Origin: an uncultured Clostridia bacterium
GTDB lineage: Bacteria > Bacillota > Clostridia > HGM11514
Direction of reading: 5' to 3'
DNA length: 8,465 nt
NCBI GenBank assembly: GCA_934489915.1
Contig: CAKSSZ010000051.1
Coordinates: forward strand, 1-8,465
The position numbers and the translations under genes are program-made. Below, in pieces: positions 6,600-8,465 of this stretch. How positions within the stretch are numbered: the stretch's first letter is position 1; each line of letters opens with the position of its first letter. Under the pieces are notes generated by a model. That model was not told where the DNA came from, did no database searches, and saw only the letters and a list, made by a program, of their open reading frames with translations.

Positions 6600-6770
6600 G
6601 CCTTTTTCAATTATAACGATTGCGGCTTGCTTTTGCGCATGGTTAACAGTTTTTTGGAATGCTTAAATAATACAACCGGCTTTCTTTTTGAATTCTTTTT
6701 CTCACTCTTTCAAATGCCTAAATCACTTGTCTGATATGATATAACGCATATTTAACAAATTTATATGGGG
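6600..6770. other. AT-rich intergenic stretch, no gene seen
   Basis: Together with the promoter and leader that follow, this makes up about 280 bases without a gene between the terminator and the ATG at 6882. It is AT-rich with several T runs. I see no tRNA, no riboswitch-like conserved core and no coding frame. A small ATATG/CATAT inverted repeat near 6733-6750 is too short to interpret. Confidence 0.6.
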
Positions 6771-6799
6771 TTGTGTTTTTTTGTTTCTTATGTTATAAT
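6771..6799 (+). promoter_or_regulatory. Extended -10 promoter of the surface protein gene
   Basis: TGTTATAAT (6791-6799) is a perfect -10 with the extended TG. TTGTGT (6771-6776) is a weak -35 at 17 bases spacing. The predicted start near 6806 leaves a leader of about 75 bases before the ATG at 6882. Confidence 0.65.
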
Positions 6800-6881
6800 C
6801 AAATTGTATAAATGTTTTGAAACCTTTTGGGCAGATGAAAGGTATTCTTAATGAAACAATAAAAAAGAAGGGGAGAGAAGA

Positions 6882-8465
6882 ATGAAAAAAATTATTTCTG
6901 TAACACTGTGTCTGTTACTGGCTTTCAGCCTTTGTGTTCCGGCTTTGGCAGCAGAGACAGCGGAGGAAAAAATGCTCCTTGCGATCAAGGAGCGGATTGC
7001 CGCAACAGACGAATATGAGGAGTTCAATAGCTCTGTGAGAGACGAAAACGGGAATAAAATGTTTTCTTTTTCCTGGTCGGGCCAACAAAAAGGGTTATCC
7101 CTGGATGTAAATGAAGAAGGCGTGATAGTAAGCTACCGTAAGTATGATTGGGGAGAGCAAGAGGGAAGAAAGCCCTATTTTCAAAGACCCTCTGCGGAAG
7201 AACTGACCGACCGTGCCAATCGGCTTTTTTCTCAATTGAATCCTGATGTTACCGTACAGCTTACACTGGATTCCGACCGACTGGAATTATATAGTGATGA
7301 AACTCTGTTTCGGGTGCAGCGTATCGAAAACGGGATTGAAGTGATAGGTGATTCCGGCACATTGACGGTAGACAATCAGGGAACGGAAATCAGATCCATG
7401 TATGTTACATACACTACAGGCTTAACCTTTGACGCTTCGGAACCGAAGCTTTCCAAGACAGAGGCGCAGAAAGCTTATGAAAAGCAATTAACGCCGAAGC
7501 TTTTCTATCTTTATCATATGGAAGAAGATAAGCCGTCTTTTCTGTTAGCTTATCGACTACAGGATTTTGACCAATACATTGCGGCAGATAACGGTGAGAT
7601 CGTAAGACCAAACGATACTCAGGAAAAATATAACGGATTAGCGGACGAGGAAGGAGGCGGCAGTGCAAATTCAGAAGCCGCAGAGACTGCAAAATTAACC
7701 GAAGAAGAAATCAAGCATTTAGAGGAAGTGGAAGGATTGCTTTCTCAGAAAAGCTTAGAGCAGGTGGTGCGAAAGCTTTCTTCTGTTCTTTCCATTACCC
7801 CCGAGTATCAGCCGGTTCGTTTTAACCGTTACCCCGGTTCTGACGGAAAATACAGCACTTTTATGACATTTAAAAAAAATGAGGATAGCATGATTACTGT
7901 CAGCTTAGACGCAAAATCCGGTGCGATTCAACACTACGCCGATGATCAAAGCGCTTGGAATGAGGATAAACAAACGAATCCTTCACCCGAGCAATTAGAA
8001 AAAGCTTTTGCGTCCTTATCGGATCGGGCAGGGGAATATCAATATGACGAAGCAAGCAATCGGTTTATCCGCTATGCCAACCATATTCCCGTGGAACGGG
8101 ATGACGCAATCCTCTTTTTCAATCAAAATGACAAAGTGTGCTATTACTACATTAGCTATACCGATCTGGAATTTCCGTCCAGCGACGGGGCGTTATCTCC
8201 GGAGGAAATCACTGCAAAATTATTTGAACAGGTGGATTATCAGGTAAGATATCTGCCGATTGATCAGCAAGCCCGGCTGGTGTATGCCTTGTCGGACAGA
8301 CCCGGTTATTTAGACGCAATGACGGGAAAACTCCCTGTTCCGGCAGAGCAGGAACCCCTCATTTCGGAATATTCGGATATAACCGGCCCTTATGCGGAAG
8401 CCGCAGCAAACGAGTTGGCAAGGTTTGGCATCGGGTTTGCCGGGGGTAAACTGCTTCCGGAGCAA
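6882..8465 (+). CDS. Secreted YcdB/YcdC-like protein with SLH domain, 3' end cut by window
   Basis: 528 codons are readable and the frame is open at the right edge. The N-terminus is a classical signal peptide: MKK, a hydrophobic core at 4-19, and cleavage likely after Ala23 or Ala24 (ALA-A-E). The mature protein has two related halves, about 60-241 and 324-485. Each has a strand pair ending in a SLDV/SLDA-type segment, then a SxEEL/SPEQL helix, then an NGI/NHI-type strand region and an ending DNGE/MTGK turn. This matches my memory of YcdB/YcdC (PepSY-like) proteins of Firmicutes. A Gly/Ser/Glu-rich linker (257-271) and a charged helix separate them. From about residue 496, YSDITGPYAEAAANELARFGI and then GGKLLPEQ look like the beginning of an SLH repeat, which anchors proteins to secondary wall polymers. 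The ATG has AAGGGGAG 6 bases upstream. The exact role is unknown; cell-surface location is inferred. Confidence 0.78.
   Translation, partial: MKKIISVTLCLLLAFSLCVPALAAETAEEKMLLAIKERIAATDEYEEFNSSVRDENGNKMFSFSWSGQQKGLSLDVNEEGVIVSYRKYDWGEQEGRKPYFQRPSAEELTDRANRLFSQLNPDVTVQLTLDSDRLELYSDETLFRVQRIENGIEVIGDSGTLTVDNQGTEIRSMYVTYTTGLTFDASEPKLSKTEAQKAYEKQLTPKLFYLYHMEEDKPSFLLAYRLQDFDQYIAADNGEIVRPNDTQEKYNGLADEEGGGSANSEAAETAKLTEEEIKHLEEVEGLLSQKSLEQVVRKLSSVLSITPEYQPVRFNRYPGSDGKYSTFMTFKKNEDSMITVSLDAKSGAIQHYADDQSAWNEDKQTNPSPEQLEKAFASLSDRAGEYQYDEASNRFIRYANHIPVERDDAILFFNQNDKVCYYYISYTDLEFPSSDGALSPEEITAKLFEQVDYQVRYLPIDQQARLVYALSDRPGYLDAMTGKLPVPAEQEPLISEYSDITGPYAEAAANELARFGIGFAGGKLLPEQ

Noticed and set aside
6386..6610. 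74-codon minus-strand frame that starts beyond the terminator, with a hydrophobic Phe/Tyr/Cys-rich translation
   Set aside because: It begins in the terminator's T run and runs antisense through the acidic C-terminal tail of S1; reverse reading of A-rich Glu/Lys codons gives such Phe-rich sequence. No supporting signal.

Overview
The window looks like chromosomal DNA of a Firmicute, most likely from class Clostridia. The evidence is a cmk-plsC-ispH/rpsA gene order with IspH fused to ribosomal protein S1, strong AGGAGG-type ribosome binding sites, consensus sigma-A promoters, and a surface protein that combines a YcdB/YcdC-like region with an S-layer homology (SLH) start. Placement below class is not supported by the sequence alone. 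Base composition and codon use look even across the window, and I see no transposase, integrase, tRNA, rRNA or CRISPR array.

Left part (minus strand, about 1-2780): a branched-chain amino acid operon reading leftwards, ilvB - ilvN - leuA. One promoter lies just upstream of ilvB (TAGACA, 17 bases, TATAAT). IlvB and IlvN form acetohydroxyacid synthase (valine, isoleucine and leucine precursors). LeuA diverts 2-ketoisovalerate to leucine. The genes are tightly packed: 14 bases between ilvB and ilvN, and a 14-base overlap of ilvN with leuA. leuA runs off the left edge. Its last 17 or so readable residues do not look like LeuA but like a glycoside hydrolase family 3 active-site region, which suggests a chimeric junction near base 55-75.

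Middle (plus strand, 2851-6599): first a 132-codon gene for an unrecognised membrane-anchored or secreted protein, divergent from ilvB. Next comes a promoter and the operon cmk (CMP kinase), plsC (1-acyl-glycerol-3-phosphate acyltransferase) and an ispH-rpsA fusion (isoprenoid reductase plus four S1 RNA-binding domains). It closes with a 16-bp perfect hairpin terminator. Inside the fusion, at the domain border, there is a strong in-frame ribosome binding site and ATG that could give free S1 protein.

Right part (6600-8465): an AT-rich intergenic region with an extended -10 promoter, then a secreted protein with a signal peptide, two diverged YcdB/YcdC-like halves and the beginning of an SLH cell-wall-anchoring domain. 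It is cut by the right edge.

Most of the window is ordinary housekeeping DNA. The points worth a second look are the leuA/GH3-like junction, the internal start in ispH-rpsA, the unrecognised 132-residue protein and the duplicated surface protein. I found no convincing sign of a wholly new system.
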